Assembly (NCBI RefSeq): GCF_030463565.1
Contig: NC_134646.1
Location: 69,395,710 to 69,459,709 of the forward strand
Length of the DNA: 64,000 nt
DNA from: Pelecanus crispus
Taxonomy: Eukaryota > Chordata > Aves > Pelecaniformes > Pelecanidae
Direction of reading: 5' to 3'
Made by a program: the position numbers and the translations under genes. The first letter of the stretch is position 1. Each line of letters opens with the position of its first letter. The notes under the pieces are model-generated. The model did not search any database. It saw only the letters and a program-made list of their open reading frames with translations, and was not told where the DNA came from. This document shows, piece by piece, positions 12,029 to 25,293 of the stretch.

Positions 12029-15000
12029 ATAGCCATATACTTTTCATCTGGTGGTTTTTTGTTTTACAAAATAGCACATCAGGTCAGCAAAAAGGGGATA
12101 GTCAAAGTAGTAGATGAGAATTAAATAAAAGGCTTTGGCATTCTTACTGGCAGTTCTCTGAAAACATTGTTTCCATGTGCAGCAGCACAGAAAATAGCCA
12201 GCAAAAGGCAAGGCATCAGCAGAGAAGGTATTGAAGACAAGACAGTGTCATTTTGTTGCTATGAAAAACCTCATGGAGGTTTACCACATGATGGGTAAGG
12301 TAAAGGGAGAGTTGCTACTTACTAAACCTCACAATATTAGAACTAGGCAGGGCTCGCTGAAACTTCTTAGAAGGGAAAAACAGATAAGGGGCTGCTTTTG
12401 CACAGCAGTTTGTGAACATCAGAAATGATTGTGACAGGAGGTTGTGGAGATGGACAATGTCACTGGGTTCAAAACAGGCCTTAGACAGCTTCCCAGCTGA
12501 CAGAACGGAGGCCAGAAGCTAAAGCTAGAGTAGGCAGGAATGTATCTCTGAGATCCTAATCCAATGATAGCAGCTACTGGGAGAGCAGGAGAGGAGTCAG
12601 CTGCAAATAGTGGCCAGGCTGATATGCTCTCCCAGACTAGGAGTGGAGTTTTTCCCGTGCCTCGAGACTGAGGACTGGGTAGAGTAGGTTGACTGACCTA
12701 GTGAGGCAGTTCATAATAGCTAGTGAGAGGTTTCCTGAAACCCAGAAAAAAACCCAGAAGTTTGCTAGAATCAGTACAGAAATAGCAATTGTAGGACCTC
12801 TAGGATGACCCATACAGTTTCTACTACTTGCTGTTCCCCCGTATTTCTCTCACATTGCTAGTCTGGAGGAGTTTCAAGTGATTGTGGTCCTGATTGTTTT
12901 GAAGATGACCTTTGATCACACTTGGTTATATCTTGGTATTGCTGCACCTGACAATCTGGTGCTGAGAAGCAACGGCCAGAGGTTGAGCCATTTATTTGAG
13001 GATAAATAATTTAATTTGCACAGAAATAACTTCATTAGGAGACCATGAGCAGCAGACCTGAAAAACTTCTAATAATGTTCTTCTGTATTATCCAGTGTTC
13101 CATAGTATTGTTTATGAAGACTGTTGTCTTAGTAGTCATGGCTTCAGCTAAAGAGTAGAAGTACTTCTATGTCTTTTATTAAAACCACCTTACAGAGTGT
13201 TTTTTCTACTCCTGATGTCATTCAGTTCCTGTCCAGAATTCTTACCTAAATACCTGTTTTCAGTGATTTGATAGAAATAATAGAAAGTTCTGGGTTGGTT
13301 TAACAAAACTATTCCTACCTTGCAAGTAACAGGTTTTCAAGGTTCATTGTCCACCTGTAGGATGCCTCTTTGCAAACTTTTTGGTCTTGTTCCTAATGAA
13401 CCAAAGTGAGCATCTCTGCTGTGGATATATACATACATTCATTTCATTAGGTAGCATTTCATATGTCTTAAAGCTTTACAGCAAATATTCTTACTCTCCT
13501 ACCAATTGTAGGTGCTCCTTCATTACAATAATAATAATTGATACTACTACAAAGCAGGAAGATCTGCCAAAACCAGGAGCTACTGTGTATTTTTAATGAA
13601 TCTTTTTGACTTAGCCCTTTCTGCATCAATTTGGGGGGTTTTGTGTTGTTTGGTTTGTTGGCGGGTTTGTTTGTTGGTGTTTTTAATTTGAGTGAAATCA
13701 CTGAATAAAAGCCTGGTGTGTGGTGACTTATCTAGTACTTTATATGTATAACAAATTTCTTGCATGGTTCTCTTTCACTCTTTTTAATGAGGCTCATCTT
13801 TCTATAAAGCATTGTCTTCAGGGAGGTGTCATATCCTTAATGAATACATTTGCTGTGTTGGAGGAACCAACTGTCTTGAACCCGAAATGACTCTTGTGTT
13901 CTGCTTACCCTTTAGAGGCCCAGAATGTATCTAATTTTTTTGTTTCAGGAGTCTGCATTTTCAGTACTGTATTCTTTTTAGCCATTTTTCAACTTATTGG
14001 TGGCCTTGTGTTGTCAAAACCAATTCTGAAAGATTGGAAATGAAAATTATTTTGGTTAGATTTCATTATGGAATCTTGTGAGAGTCTTTGGGTTTTGTTT
14101 GTTGTGGGTCTTTTTCCTAAAAATTTAGTTAGCTTCAGGGTTTTTTTTTTTTTGTAGATTGAATAGAGAGAGATTATTATAACTTGATGAATTGTGAATT
14201 TTGAAGTAGTTTTTTCTCCAGTCACTTTGTCCAGTGATCTCTTTTAAACTTTTTTTATCATAGTGCCTATGAATATCAACTGAAGGTGGAGAAACTGTTG
14301 TGAAAGGGAACGCACAAACACTTAAGAAAGGGCAGTGTACTTTGTGTGACTGACAAAACACAACAGATGAAATCTGTCTGTTGCACAGGACTCAGGGACA
14401 TTGTGAGCTTAGGTATTCGGGATGCTTTACAGCTGGGTAGGCGAAGTAGTCCCTGCAGAATTATTTTGGTAGTGTTTTAATTGGCTTTTCCTTCTGGAAT
14501 CTCACTGCATCAGAAAGGTTGATTAACTAGTCCTTCCTTTAACTTTCTTAGATTCAGGAGAAAAGAAGCATCTTTGACAAGTGGCATGTTATAAATATTT
14601 TTTCCCCTTATGCTGACTTACAATGCTACTTTTTCCCTCTTTATCCTTCTTCAAATAATACAAAGTAGTTGGGGAAAAACAGTCAAAAATTGTTTAAAAA
14701 CAGTCCAAAACAAATAGTTGGATTTGATTATTGCACAAAACTCTGTATCTTTGCAGTATTGGTACAAAGGACAGTTACCCTAACAATTTTTCTGCCTTTT
14801 TATTCGATAGTTGGCATTTGGACTATTCAGCCAATGCTTCATGTCTGTATCTGAGGCTGTGGGAAAATATATATAGTTGATTGATGTTTTAAAAATAATA
14901 CACAGTAACAAGAAAATGATACTAATGTAAAAAGGGCTAGCATAAGGTTGCTTGTAGAATTGAATGTTGAGCTACATGTTGAAACTCAAAATTGGATTCA

Positions 15001-15399
15001 CAGAGCTCAGGCACACAAAACAGCCCAAGCTTGAAACAGAGAACCAAGGAAGAAAGGTATGAAACTAAATATATTTAGGGGATTTATCTATAATTTAAAT
15101 GTGATTCTTTTTAAAACCAAAACCTTAAACTAGAAGGAGTATTTCAGGTGCTAATTAGTTTCTTTAATTTTCAATGTTCTTAAATATTGATTTTAAAAAA
15201 AATACAGGTTTCTATTTCAATAGTTCAATACTTCGTAGACGTCAACAGCCAACTATAAATCTTGTCTTAACAGAGTGGACTCGCGCCTCAGTTTAGGTCT
15301 TTCTATTTCTCTGGTTTCATTATTACATATATGTGGGGGTGGCAGGGGGAATATGTATAAACAAACTGTTAGAACCTTTAATGACATATGTCATGTGCT

Positions 15400-15565
15400 T
15401 AAAACTCTACATTGGGCTCAAGCTCTCTTTCCAGTTACTGGGGTACTACTTTCGCATCCAGTGACCTGATCTGGTCTTATAGCTGACCCTGCTCTGAGCA
15501 GGAGGTTGGTCTAGAGACCTCCTGAGATCCCTGGTAGCCTGAATCATCCTGTAAGCCTATGATGT
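15400..15565 (+). mobile_element. CR1 LINE 3' fragment
   Basis: A CR1 tail of the same sub-type as the one at 3960-4285. It contains 'gaccctgctctgagcaggag', 'ggttggtctagagacctcct' and a degraded ATTCTATG-type end ('aagcctatgatg'). It is 5'-truncated with no coding potential. It lies about 430 bases ahead of the exon at 15992. Confidence 0.8.
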
Positions 15566-15991
15566 AGTTACATCAGTTTTACCTTCAGTATCAGGCTTGT
15601 TTGTTTACCGTATGTAATACCAATATATGAATAATAATAATAATCATCATCATCATAATATCAAGTGCATTGCTTTGGTTGCCTTGAAAGTAAACAGTGC
15701 AATGTATAGGCATATGTGATTTTTAGGAAAGCAGTCATGTTTCTCCTTAAGACAGATTCTTCTTTTAAATTTTATTATTTCTGAATGGGTTTATTTTTTA
15801 ATTTTAAAAAGTTTTGTTACAAATCGAATATATAAAAACATCTGCTGACAGCTGACATTGTAAAGAAATAAGATATCAGAAATTTTACAAGATAACTGCT
15901 TAAAAATTGTGCCATAGGTGCACACATTTGCTAACAAAATTTCTGAGATCATCCTTAAACAACTGCTATCATCGGTACTTGTTCTTTGCAG

Positions 15992-16082
15992 GGGATGGAG
16001 TGCTAGATCTCTCTACAAAGAAAAGCGCAAGGTTGGAAGAACCAAAATATGATCCATTGTGTTCTGAAAACTCAGTGTCTGG
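15992..16082 (+). CDS. LCORL: LCORL internal exon with second CtBP-binding motif
   Basis: A 91-base coding exon between acceptor ttctttgcag|ggga and donor gtctgg|gtaagc. The single G carried from the previous exon joins GG to give glycine. The product reads GDGVLDLSTKK and on to SENSVSG. VLDLST (16000-16017) is the second PxDLS-like CtBP-binding motif of the LCOR/LCORL family. The exon ends with two bases (GG), and this phase decides which downstream 3' exons can follow. Acceptors at 17484 (G AGA), 25294 (T TCA) and 47675 (C ACG) each complete a glycine codon and stay open. Confidence 0.95.
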
Positions 16083-17483
16083 GTAAGCAACGTTTAGGAC
16101 TCTCTTCGGCTTATATAAAAGACAATGCAGGTTTCTCTTCTCTGAAGTCAGGTTTTATGTTCATAACATATTTGTATATACTGACACACACATGTGGTTC
16201 CTATTTTGCTTTCAAAAGAATTTTTGTCACTCATAAGTGTGTGTCTATGTATATATCATATGTTTCATTTGTCTTTTTCCTTTTTTTCTGTTTAAAGAAA
16301 AGTTATCAGAACAATCACCAAACTTTAGTTCATGTTACTAAAAATGAACTGAAAATTGATTACATAACAGATTAAAAGTAATAGGATAGTAGAAGAAAAT
16401 GTAAATATATTCCTTCGCAGTTTATTTAGGAAACTTCAATTTTGGACAAAAATGACCATGTTAATATTTAGATTTAAAATATTCTTCAACTAACATGAAC
16501 AAGTTAAATGACTATTATCTATAATATTCCTTAATAAGAGAGAGAGAGCAAGCGCGCGAGAGAGAGCTCTTAATCATCATACTTATACTTACATCATGGT
16601 TCTGACTATGGTGTGTGGTGGCAAATGGTTAAATTTCTTTATTCAGCAAGAAAAAGTTTATTGCATCTGCTGAAAGCTACCACAAAACTAGTGAAACAGA
16701 TTTTGTTGGATTTTGTTATGATCTTGGCATCCTCCCATCCACTAGCCATAGCAGGACCCTTTTTGTCACCTGTACGTCTTACCAAATATAGGACTACAAT
16801 AGCAGTATTTGTTGAATGATGTAAAATTGCATTTTATTAATTTGCTGATATGAAGAAGTTTCAAAATGAATATGACTTTGTAATTAGAGAGCTGTAAATA
16901 GTGGCTAGAAGTTTTTAAAACTGTGTTTTATTTTGCCAAAATGGACTTGATTGTTAACTACAGCACTTTATCGTTGTAGAAAGCCTAGTTTTGTGTAAGT
17001 CTGGGATGTTTGTGTGTAGTTATGTACTTACTGCTGCAAATTTTCTATGAGGGGGTTGACTCTTTTATTACTTGTTTAGCGGTAACGTCACGTTTCTACT
17101 AACAAAAACTCCTTCAGGATTTGGGTATTTAATGGAATGTTAATTGTATAGTTAAAATTATAAGAGTGTTGCTCTGCAAGCATGTGAACAAGGGAATATA
17201 GCAAGCACATGAGAATATTATCAAATACTGAGCTAGGATATAAAGTTCTTGGAAGGGCTGCTGTAGAAGCCACCGTATGATTTTTTTGACACACTGTCCT
17301 ACCAGAACTGTAACATTTTGCTAGGATAATCATTTAACTACCACATCTCAAAGGCTTAAAAGTATCAGAAGCAGTGATGTTACCGAAGCAAGGAGTATAA
17401 TAAAGGAGTGGACCCTTCCCTTCCATAGCTGTGTGAGAGTCTCTCATACATCAGTTTACCATCGTTTCATTCCATCCATCCAG
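16083..17483 (+). other. LCORL: LCORL intron
   Basis: Intron of 1.4 kb with no gene. It contains a GA-rich microsatellite-like stretch at about 16539-16567 with a short CG-alternating core (gcgcgcg). The acceptor is ...tccatccag|gagact. The open frames at 16049-16375 and 16613-16819 only read through intron. Confidence 0.8.
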
Positions 17484-18516
17484 GAGACTACACAGACACA
17501 GAGAGGACTATGTGGAAAGAAGTGCTGAGTTTGCAGATGGTTTGCTCTCAAAAGCTTTGAAAGACATTCAGTCTGGAGCACTGGACATAAATAAAGCAGG
17601 CATACTTTATGGCATACCTCAAAAAACTTTACTTCTCCACTTAGAAGCCTTACCAGCAGGAAAGCCTGCACCTTTTAAAAACAAAACTCGAGATTTCAAT
17701 GATAGTTATTCATTTAAAGACAGTAAAGAAACTTGTGCAGTCCTACAAAAAGTAGCCTTGTGGGCAAGAGCTCAAGCAGAGCGCACAGAAAAAAGTAAAC
17801 TCAGTCTACTTGAAACCTCAGAATTAAAATTCCCAACAGCTTCCAGTTACCTCCACCAGTTAACTCTACAGAGAATGGTCACTCAATTTAAAGAAAAAAG
17901 TGAAAATCTACAATATGAAACTTCAAGTCCTACTGTACAATTAAAAATTCCTCAGCTAAGAATAAGTTCTGTGTCCAAACCACAGTCTGATACTGCTGGT
18001 CTTCTGGATGTTATGTACCACGTTTCTAAAACCTCCTCAGTCTTAGAAGGATCAGCTCTTCAAAAATTGAAAAATATACTCCCTAAACAGAACAAAATTG
18101 AATGTTCTGGACCTGTAACTCACTCAAGTGTTGACTCCTACTTTCTGCATGGGGACCTCTCTCCTTTGTGTCTTAATGCTAAGAATGGGACAGTAGATGG
18201 AACCTCAGAAAATACAGAAGATAGTTTGGACCGTAAAGATAATAAGCAACCAAGAAAAAAACGTGGCCGCTATCGGCAGTATGATCATGAAATAATGGAA
18301 GAAGCAATTGCAATGGTAATGAGTGGGAAAATGAGTGTTTCCAAAGCACAAGGAATTTATGGGGTACCTCACAGCACTTTAGAATATAAAGTAAAAGAAA
18401 GATCTGGAACATTGAAGACTCCGCCGAAGAAGAAACTCCGATTACCAGATACTGGCTTATTTAATATGACAGATTCAGGGACTGGCAGCTGCAAAAATAG
18501 TAGCAAGCCTGTGTAG
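17484..18516 (+). CDS. LCORL: LCORL terminal coding exon, short isoform (psq-type DNA-binding domain)
   Basis: Last coding exon of the classical LCORL isoform, 343 residues after the joined glycine, ending in TAG at 18514-18516. Near the start (about 17554-17652) is a degenerate pipsqueak-like helix-turn-helix ([20 protein letters not shown]). At about 18262-18408 is the canonical psq HTH: basic lead-in [11 protein letters not shown], then [20 protein letters not shown]. Downstream PPKKKLRLP looks like a nuclear localisation signal. The protein binds DNA through the HTH and recruits CtBP through the motifs of the two preceding exons. The C-terminus NSSKPV matches my recollection of vertebrate LCORL. 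The coding frame is intact. This exon and the 25294 exon are alternatives because both use phase 2. Confidence 0.97.
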
Positions 18517-21500
18517 AACAATTGTTAGCAAATTGTTTTGTGTGTGTGTATATGTATGTCTGTATACACACACTGTGTGAGAAATACATATGCTCACTCT
18601 GACAGAAGACGTGAAATTATACAGTTCAAAAACCACATACATGCCTTTTGAAAAATAGTTTTATTCAGGGTTTTCACTGTGGACAGAATTATAGAGTTGC
18701 TCACGTAATTCTGATAGTGTGTATTTAATATAATCCTTGTATAAATAGGTGAAAAGATTCAGGTTTTATTTAGTAGTCAATAGCATAAAGATGTTTTGGG
18801 AAAACAAGTATTTGTCATGTGAAGCATAATTTTTAATTGGTGAAGAACCACTCTACCCATTCAATAATCCATCTTATTATGGAAATACACAACCAAGGGT
18901 TAGCAGACTTTTATACTTCACAGAATACTTGCAATAAATTGTAAGTAACTCAGATTATACAAATCAAGGGATTTTTTAAAAAAGCTAGTTCCTTACAAGG
19001 AAGTGGATTTGTGAAATATTAGTAGGATATAGTACATTCTGTGAAAGAAAAAAAGTTCATCGTTACTTAAATATCCAATACAAGTAAGAAAAACATTTCA
19101 TTACTAAAAATGTGTGTTTAGCAGGCATAAACTGCATTTTTTTACCATTTTAAGAAAATTTTGTTGGTGGTTTAGAAAGAAATTGGTGTTTACAAAGTGT
19201 ACACTTATGAAACCTGAGAAATTACTGTAGTTATAGGATTATTAAATATGAAATAAGATGGAGTACTAAGAGCATAAAATAATTTAAACTTTAACATAAT
19301 TTCTTTTTTAGTTTGACAAATAAGGTAACTTGTAAGGTTCAAAAAGAAAGTTGGAATGCAACTTAGAGCATGTTCATAATGTGCACAGAATGAGCTTGAG
19401 AATGGTTTGGGTTTGGTTTTTTGTTTAAACGTGCTGGTTAGTTGATGTTATGACTACTTAAAATTTATTTAAGGATTGTGTCACACTCCTATTGAAAAAC
19501 CTCACTGTAACTGTAATGTATTTGCTGCTGTGACATTTCAAAACATTTTCAGTTTATCAAAATGAATACCAAGTTACATTATCATTTTGCTAATAACCAA
19601 ATTTGCAGTTCAGGGTCTTGATAGAAATACAAATATTAAACAGTGAAGCTGTTTTGAACTTTCAATAATATAAATTCTTTATAAATTTGGTAGTTAGAAG
19701 TTAGGCAGTTCACTTTAAATACGTAACTTTTAATAGAATTTAAGGGAGACCAATTACCTTCATATTGCAGTTTTTACATGCATTTTAAAAGTATTCACAT
19801 TGGACTTTATATCATACTTGATTTTTTTGTGTAATATCACAAAGTATATGTCTATATATGAAGAATGGGGGCTTGCTTCATACATTCAATACTGAACATC
19901 AATGCCCTTTTCCTCTCAAAATGTAATTTTTCTGTATGCATCTAATTTGGCATAGAGAAAGACTGCTCCAACTTTTATACATTTGGTGCACATGCATCTA
20001 TTTCCCCACACACACTTAAATTTGCATGTGTGTACATTAATTATAAAGATGAAACGGGACATTAGATACATACAGGCCACACTTGTAATTGGTAATTTTA
20101 TTTATAGCTAAACTTGCCATTAAATTCAGTGGAGAACATAGTGCAATTTTGATGGCAAAATCTAGCCCATATTTATTAATGTTACTAAAAAATAACAACT
20201 TCCATTTTAAAGCAGAATAATCCTTTGAAACTGCACAACCAGTGTCTCAGTTCTTTGGTCTCTCAGATCTATACTGAATCTTCTTCAGTGATTACAGTTT
20301 ACTTGCATATTACAGAATGAATCCTTTTTTAAGCAGAACTGTACCTGATAACAAGGAGGTCACAAAACAGCAGATGTCAGGGTCATCTTTCATTTTAAAA
20401 GAATTAAGCCATATTTTGTGAGGGCCAGAAGGATTAATTTGTGAATATATCCCCACTGAAAAATGAAGTTGAAAAAAATCTTAAATGTTTCAAGATCTGT
20501 CTTTATACAGTTTTACTTGCAAAAATTTTGGGCTTCAATACATTGCCTAATATTTGTACCATACTGATGTTTTCTACTCCGTAGACAATGTTATAAATTT
20601 GAGTCAGAGGTTTATATTGAAGGCAAGTTACAGTACTCTTTTTATATCATTTAAAAGATGACCTGACCAAAAAATTAACAGGATTCATAAAATCAGGGAT
20701 CATTTTACTATTGACTTAACAGTACTCAGTAGTTTTGTATGTAATATTATAATTAATTTTCAACATTTTAGTACTTGTATTTATTTTTTGGTCAGAAATA
20801 GTATATTAAAATATTTTTTGATAGTTTATAGATGATACTCAACCTGTAAGTGTTTAAAGGAACAGAATTATTTGTTTCTAATTATTAGGCTAACCTTTGA
20901 TTACACAACTAAGGAAAGGCAGGGAAATGTGTAGATTCTCCTTCCCCAACCCCTATGTATTCCATTAAATGTCATTTAAATTACACATTTTGAACTGTTT
21001 TATAAATTCAGTTACCAGTCACTACTTAGTAATTGACAATTTCTGAAAATTCCTGTTTCAGCAGAATTTTAAATGAAGGCGAAAGCAAGCCCTACATGCT
21101 TTCTACTTATTTGAATGTTTCTCAAGTATTTTATATTAAAAAACAGTGCCTCTGTTTTTAGAACTACTGCTCAGTAAAGCTGTTTAAACCATTTCTGGTA
21201 GCTAATGACAATTTTATATTAAATTGTATATTAACTTTAGTGAGACTGATTTTTTTAGTTGTTTACAGTACAAATACTTGTATTTGTTTTTTAATTGCAG
21301 TATTTCCATTGTCGCAGTAATTTAGTAAAACTCTGTGGCTGCCTTGATTTTTGACAGATTTTTGTTAACAACTGATTTTTAGGCAATTAGTTATATTTAT
21401 GCATAAATCAATTGCACTATAATTCATTAATTATTTATTACAATATTTTCTAATGAATTCCATGTATTTGTCTTGTGTTGTAAATGTACTGTAATTCTGT

Positions 21501-21650
21501 TTCTTCTTTGTGTTGTTATATTCCTAAATCTGATTGTATGAATTTAATTGTTTAGTTAACGTGTTTCTACGTTGTAATTTGTAGTAAAGCACTTCAATGC
21601 TTTTGCACATAAATTTACAACACTGATGTGTGATTGATTTGCTCATTCAG
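18517..21650 (+). other. LCORL: Probable 3' UTR of LCORL short isoform
   Basis: AT-rich sequence with no coding potential following the stop. A canonical AATAAA lies at 18933-18938 (proximal end possible). A non-canonical AGTAAA at 21583-21588 sits shortly before an A-run at 21651, so a distal end near 21610-21650 is plausible. A hairpin-forming inverted repeat lies at 18542-18573. Where the UTR stops and intron begins cannot be settled from sequence alone. Confidence 0.5.
18933..18938 (+). terminator. LCORL: Proximal poly(A) signal, LCORL short isoform
   Basis: AATAAA in 'gcaataaattgtaag', about 420 bases after the stop codon at 18516. It is the only canonical hexamer I noticed early in the UTR. 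Use is inferred. Confidence 0.45.
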
Positions 21651-24552
21651 TAAAAAAAAAAAAAAAAGAAACAAACAAAAACCTGTACACTGACTCATTT
21701 GACTTACTCCTAAGGCACAATTTTATTAGCAGTGGCATAAGATCAAGAACTGTACAAATTTAAGCACCCAATGAGTAATTTACTATGAGAATTTTGTATA
21801 TCAGAAATAGTAGCTTTAAGGAAGGATGATTTCTCAGAATCGATGCATTACTCATAAATGAGAAGAAATTCAGAAAACTAATTTTGTAACAGTTACATCC
21901 TTTAGTTTGCAGCTAAAAATTATTATATATTACAGATAATATATAGCTTTTTTTGAGGGATTTACTTAGTGAAATCAGAAAACAAACATTTCTGTAAGAC
22001 AAATTTGTATTTCTATAATAGTTCTATGCTGTTTATATGGGTACTTGAAAGTATGTTCTGTTCCCAGTTTTGTTCCTGTTCCCAGTCTGCAAAGAAGTTG
22101 CTAGATTGATCTATCTTGTCTGTGGCTGAGACAACAGAGGACAGAATGCTAGGGAAGGACATCTTTTTGGGAGCCCTCTGAAAGAGCTCTTTCCTGATAG
22201 TTTTTTGGATTTGTGGAGGAGGCAATGGTTTACTTTTTTATACATAAAGTAATACACTGAAAGGCTGGTACTTAACCATATCACATCTCTGCCTTTGTGT
22301 CAATTTTGGACTCCCGTCAATCCCCACTCTGTGGTATTCACTGCCCCTGCCCTCCAGCAGGGAAATAATATCATTCCATGCTTAACTTTTGTCTTCAGAG
22401 ATATTGTGCACAGAAGGTACTGGGGGAACAGTGCTTATTGATCCTCTTCGCTGTCAACCCCTCCATTTCCTACCCACTCTCTCTAGCTATCTTTTTTTGT
22501 GTGGTTTGTAGGAAGTGTAAGACTGTTCTGTGAAGGAGTATGCAATTGTGAAAATGATAGCTCTTCCTTCTATGAAATTATTGTTTAAGCCTTTTATCTT
22601 GAGGATAGTCTAAACTACTGTGTGACACCACCAAGTTAAAGGGCTATAGGAAGGAATTACAGGAAACTGAAATAGAATTCCATAATTGTATTGAAAAGCT
22701 ACTAAAAATTAGTTTGTTTAAATATATGGACATCTCTACAGAGAGGCACTTTAAAGAAACTGTGTTGCTTTAATGCTTTAATTCACGTAGTAAGCTCTGT
22801 TCCCAAATTGCGACCAAGGGGTCGATGTGTTTTCGCAAACTTGGAGGATCATTTGGAGTGTGGTGCTATTACAGTAGAATAGATGAAGTTAAGTTGTCTG
22901 TCAGCTTTAGAAACTAACACACGTGAAGGGCAAGCGGATTATAGACGTTACACAAAGGTAGATAACCAGAAAAGAAATAGTAGTAGAAGAATGTCCAGTA
23001 TGTCTGTGACAACCAGATATTACTCCATACAACAGGTTGGTCTCCACATAGCAAATTCAAAGCAGTTTTGAGGCCTTTGGAAATTTTGGTTACTGACTTT
23101 GAGAAGGCTCTAGGGCTCTGGAAGTTTCTTCCACCAGTGACTGTATTGTAAATAGCAGTTATGGATACAGGTCCTCTACTGTTAAAGCTCTCCATTGAAA
23201 CTCCATTAGACATCCCTTGCAAGTCTAGACAGACAGAAAGATACCTGTCTAGAGATTCAGGCTAAGAAGACTGTACTATAGCCATCTTTTTAGCAAATTA
23301 GTACTTAACAAATTTACTGTGACTTACAAACAAAATATTGAAGACCAGTGCCATGTTCATTTTTTTTCTATCTGGCCTTTCAAGACATTATTTAATTAAA
23401 GTTGTAGTGGTGGGAAGGACAATTAGTGTTTATCTGTAATTGTATTACTAGAATAAGCTTTGTTTTCACAAGTGTAGTGATACATTTGAACACCTCGTGA
23501 CTCCGAAGTTTGTTAGAATGATTAACACTCAGACTCTTGAAGTGATGTTTCGAAACCAGTTAAATCCCAACAATGACATGCCCTTGAATAATGCTGTTTT
23601 TACTTTAGATTGCAAGTGCAAAGAGGGGTTTTTTTTCTTTTTAAGACTTCAATTATTTCAGTTTAAACATAATCACAATTTCAACTAGTACCATCACAAT
23701 TATGCTTTTATGAGTTAGTATCATCTAGATGCTTGATTTTGAATATGTACTGTTTCATACAAAATATTACAGCAGAAGGAAAAAACATGAGGAATTACTA
23801 AGCGTAGTTGGCTGGTTTTAAGCTCTAAACTTTAAATTCCACATGGGACAATAAAAATACACATTTGTATGTATAACTTCCAGTAAGAAACCTGAAGCTG
23901 AAAGTTATTATTGGTGCTAATAACATTGGGTATGAACTAATTAGTGAATTGGTAACTTTATGTAAATACAGCACATTAAATTTTAAATATGTTTGTTCCT
24001 TGATCAATACAGTTGTAAACACAATCAGAATGAAAGTTTTCCAAAGCACAGGCTTAAATGCAAAAAATTACAGGAGGTAATAGTAGGGCAAAAAGTTAGT
24101 GTCATGTTCAGAGTTTGGTGATATGTTTAAACAATACATACTTTTCTAAAACAGAATTCTTCTAACATTTTCTGCTCATGCAATTGGTTTCAGTAAAACA
24201 TTTGAATTAGGTGTTAACTATCTGCTGATAGTTCCTATCCAGCATAAGGATTTTGTATTTAATTGAAGAAATACCTGTATTAATTTCTACCGTGGAAATT
24301 TTTCAGCTTTTCAATATAAATGATTGATTAGGTAAGTAAGTGACATTAGTTTTAATGATTTATCAGAAATTAATTAAATAGATAAGGTAGTATTTTATAA
24401 GTGACTTTCTTTTGAGTTAATATCTTCGCGAAAACTGCTCAGAAGTCTTATGTAGATGTAGGCCTACCCTATATGTGAGATTTAAAGGACATTAACCTTT
24501 ATCACAGAAGTTATTCCAGTGGTGATTGTTTCTGTTTAATGAAGGAATCCAT

Positions 24553-24600
24553 GTGTGTGTGTGTGCACACGCACGTGTGTGTGTGTGTGTATGTGCGTGT
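24553..24600. repeat. GT/CA dinucleotide microsatellite
   Basis: Imperfect (GT)n with an internal switch to CACACGCACG and back to (GT)n. The switch makes it self-complementary over part of its length. It is likely polymorphic. Confidence 0.9.
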
Positions 24601-24849
24601 AGTATATTGCAATGAAGAGCCTGTGATGCACCACTGCAATTTATTTACAAACTAGAAGGGAAACTTTTATCTGCAAAGAACAGTAACAGTAGCAAGTGGC
24701 TATTTTTTCCATTTTCTGTTAGCCTATTAAGTGTTCTTTAAAAATAAATATATAAATAAAAACATCTTTAGAAGGATCTGTAAGAGTATCCTGAAGAGCT
24801 TTCAATACACTTTGGTATATGAATACTTTAGGGTGGGATTCGTGAGAGA

Positions 24850-24990
24850 TGGATCCATTCTTGCCTCTGCCACAACCTTGAATTGTGACCTTAGGCAAGT
24901 CATTTACCCTCTCTGTGCCTCAGTTTGTGAAATGGGAGTAATACTAAGCTCCCCAGGTTCTTGGTGAGGTTTTCCTTCATTAATGACTAA
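24850..24990 (+). mobile_element. MIR-like (CORE-SINE) fragment
   Basis: The segment reads ...cctctgccacaacctt...gtgaccttaggcaagtcatt...cctctctgtgcctcagtttg...gaaatgggagtaatact. This is the internal core of the ancient amniote MIR SINE in sense orientation. The tRNA-like head is missing or unrecognisable and the tail is decayed. MIR copies are ancient, so this level of preservation is notable. It lies about 300 bases upstream of the PALI2 exon acceptor at 25294. Confidence 0.8.
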
Positions 24991-25293
24991 GGTAGTTTGA
25001 AATGTCAGAAAGGTAACATTATTGTAATTACATTTAGATATGAGAAGCTATGTTTCAAACGATTCTTTTTGTCCCTTAATTTCTTCCTGATTATTTTTCT
25101 TATGGTAGGACTATCACTGCTACAGATAAGATGCACATCATTGCTAGTGACACTTGCAAATACGATTGAATAGTACAACAGAACTGTTTTGCAAACTTCA
25201 GGTTTTTAGGCTAGAGTTTAACCATTATAACAAACATTAGAGATGGTGTTTTACTGTAATTTATATTTTGTTTTGATTTGTTTTCATTTTCAG

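Larger units (their letters stand above)
6241..15991 (+). other. LCORL: LCORL intron
   Basis: About 9.75 kb of intron between the two CtBP-motif exons. It holds the A/C tract at 6511-6615, a complete LTR at 9228-10052, a partial inverted copy of the same LTR at 11655-12028, and a CR1 tail at 15400-15565. It also has an (ATA/ATC)n trinucleotide stretch at about 15629-15660. An unexplained G+C-richer block at 12430-12780 looks like an old, unclassified repeat. An unusually long minus-strand open frame lies at 7529-7903. I see no further LCORL exon here. Confidence 0.7.
21651..25293 (+). other. LCORL: LCORL intron ahead of the PALI2 exon
   Basis: Non-coding interval of 3.6 kb. It holds an A-run at 21651, a GT/CA microsatellite at 24553-24600 and a MIR-like SINE at 24850-24990. 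The open frames at 22013-22225, 22914-23222 and 24731-24967 show no family resemblance. It ends in a T-rich tract and the acceptor ttttcag|ttcaag. Confidence 0.7.
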
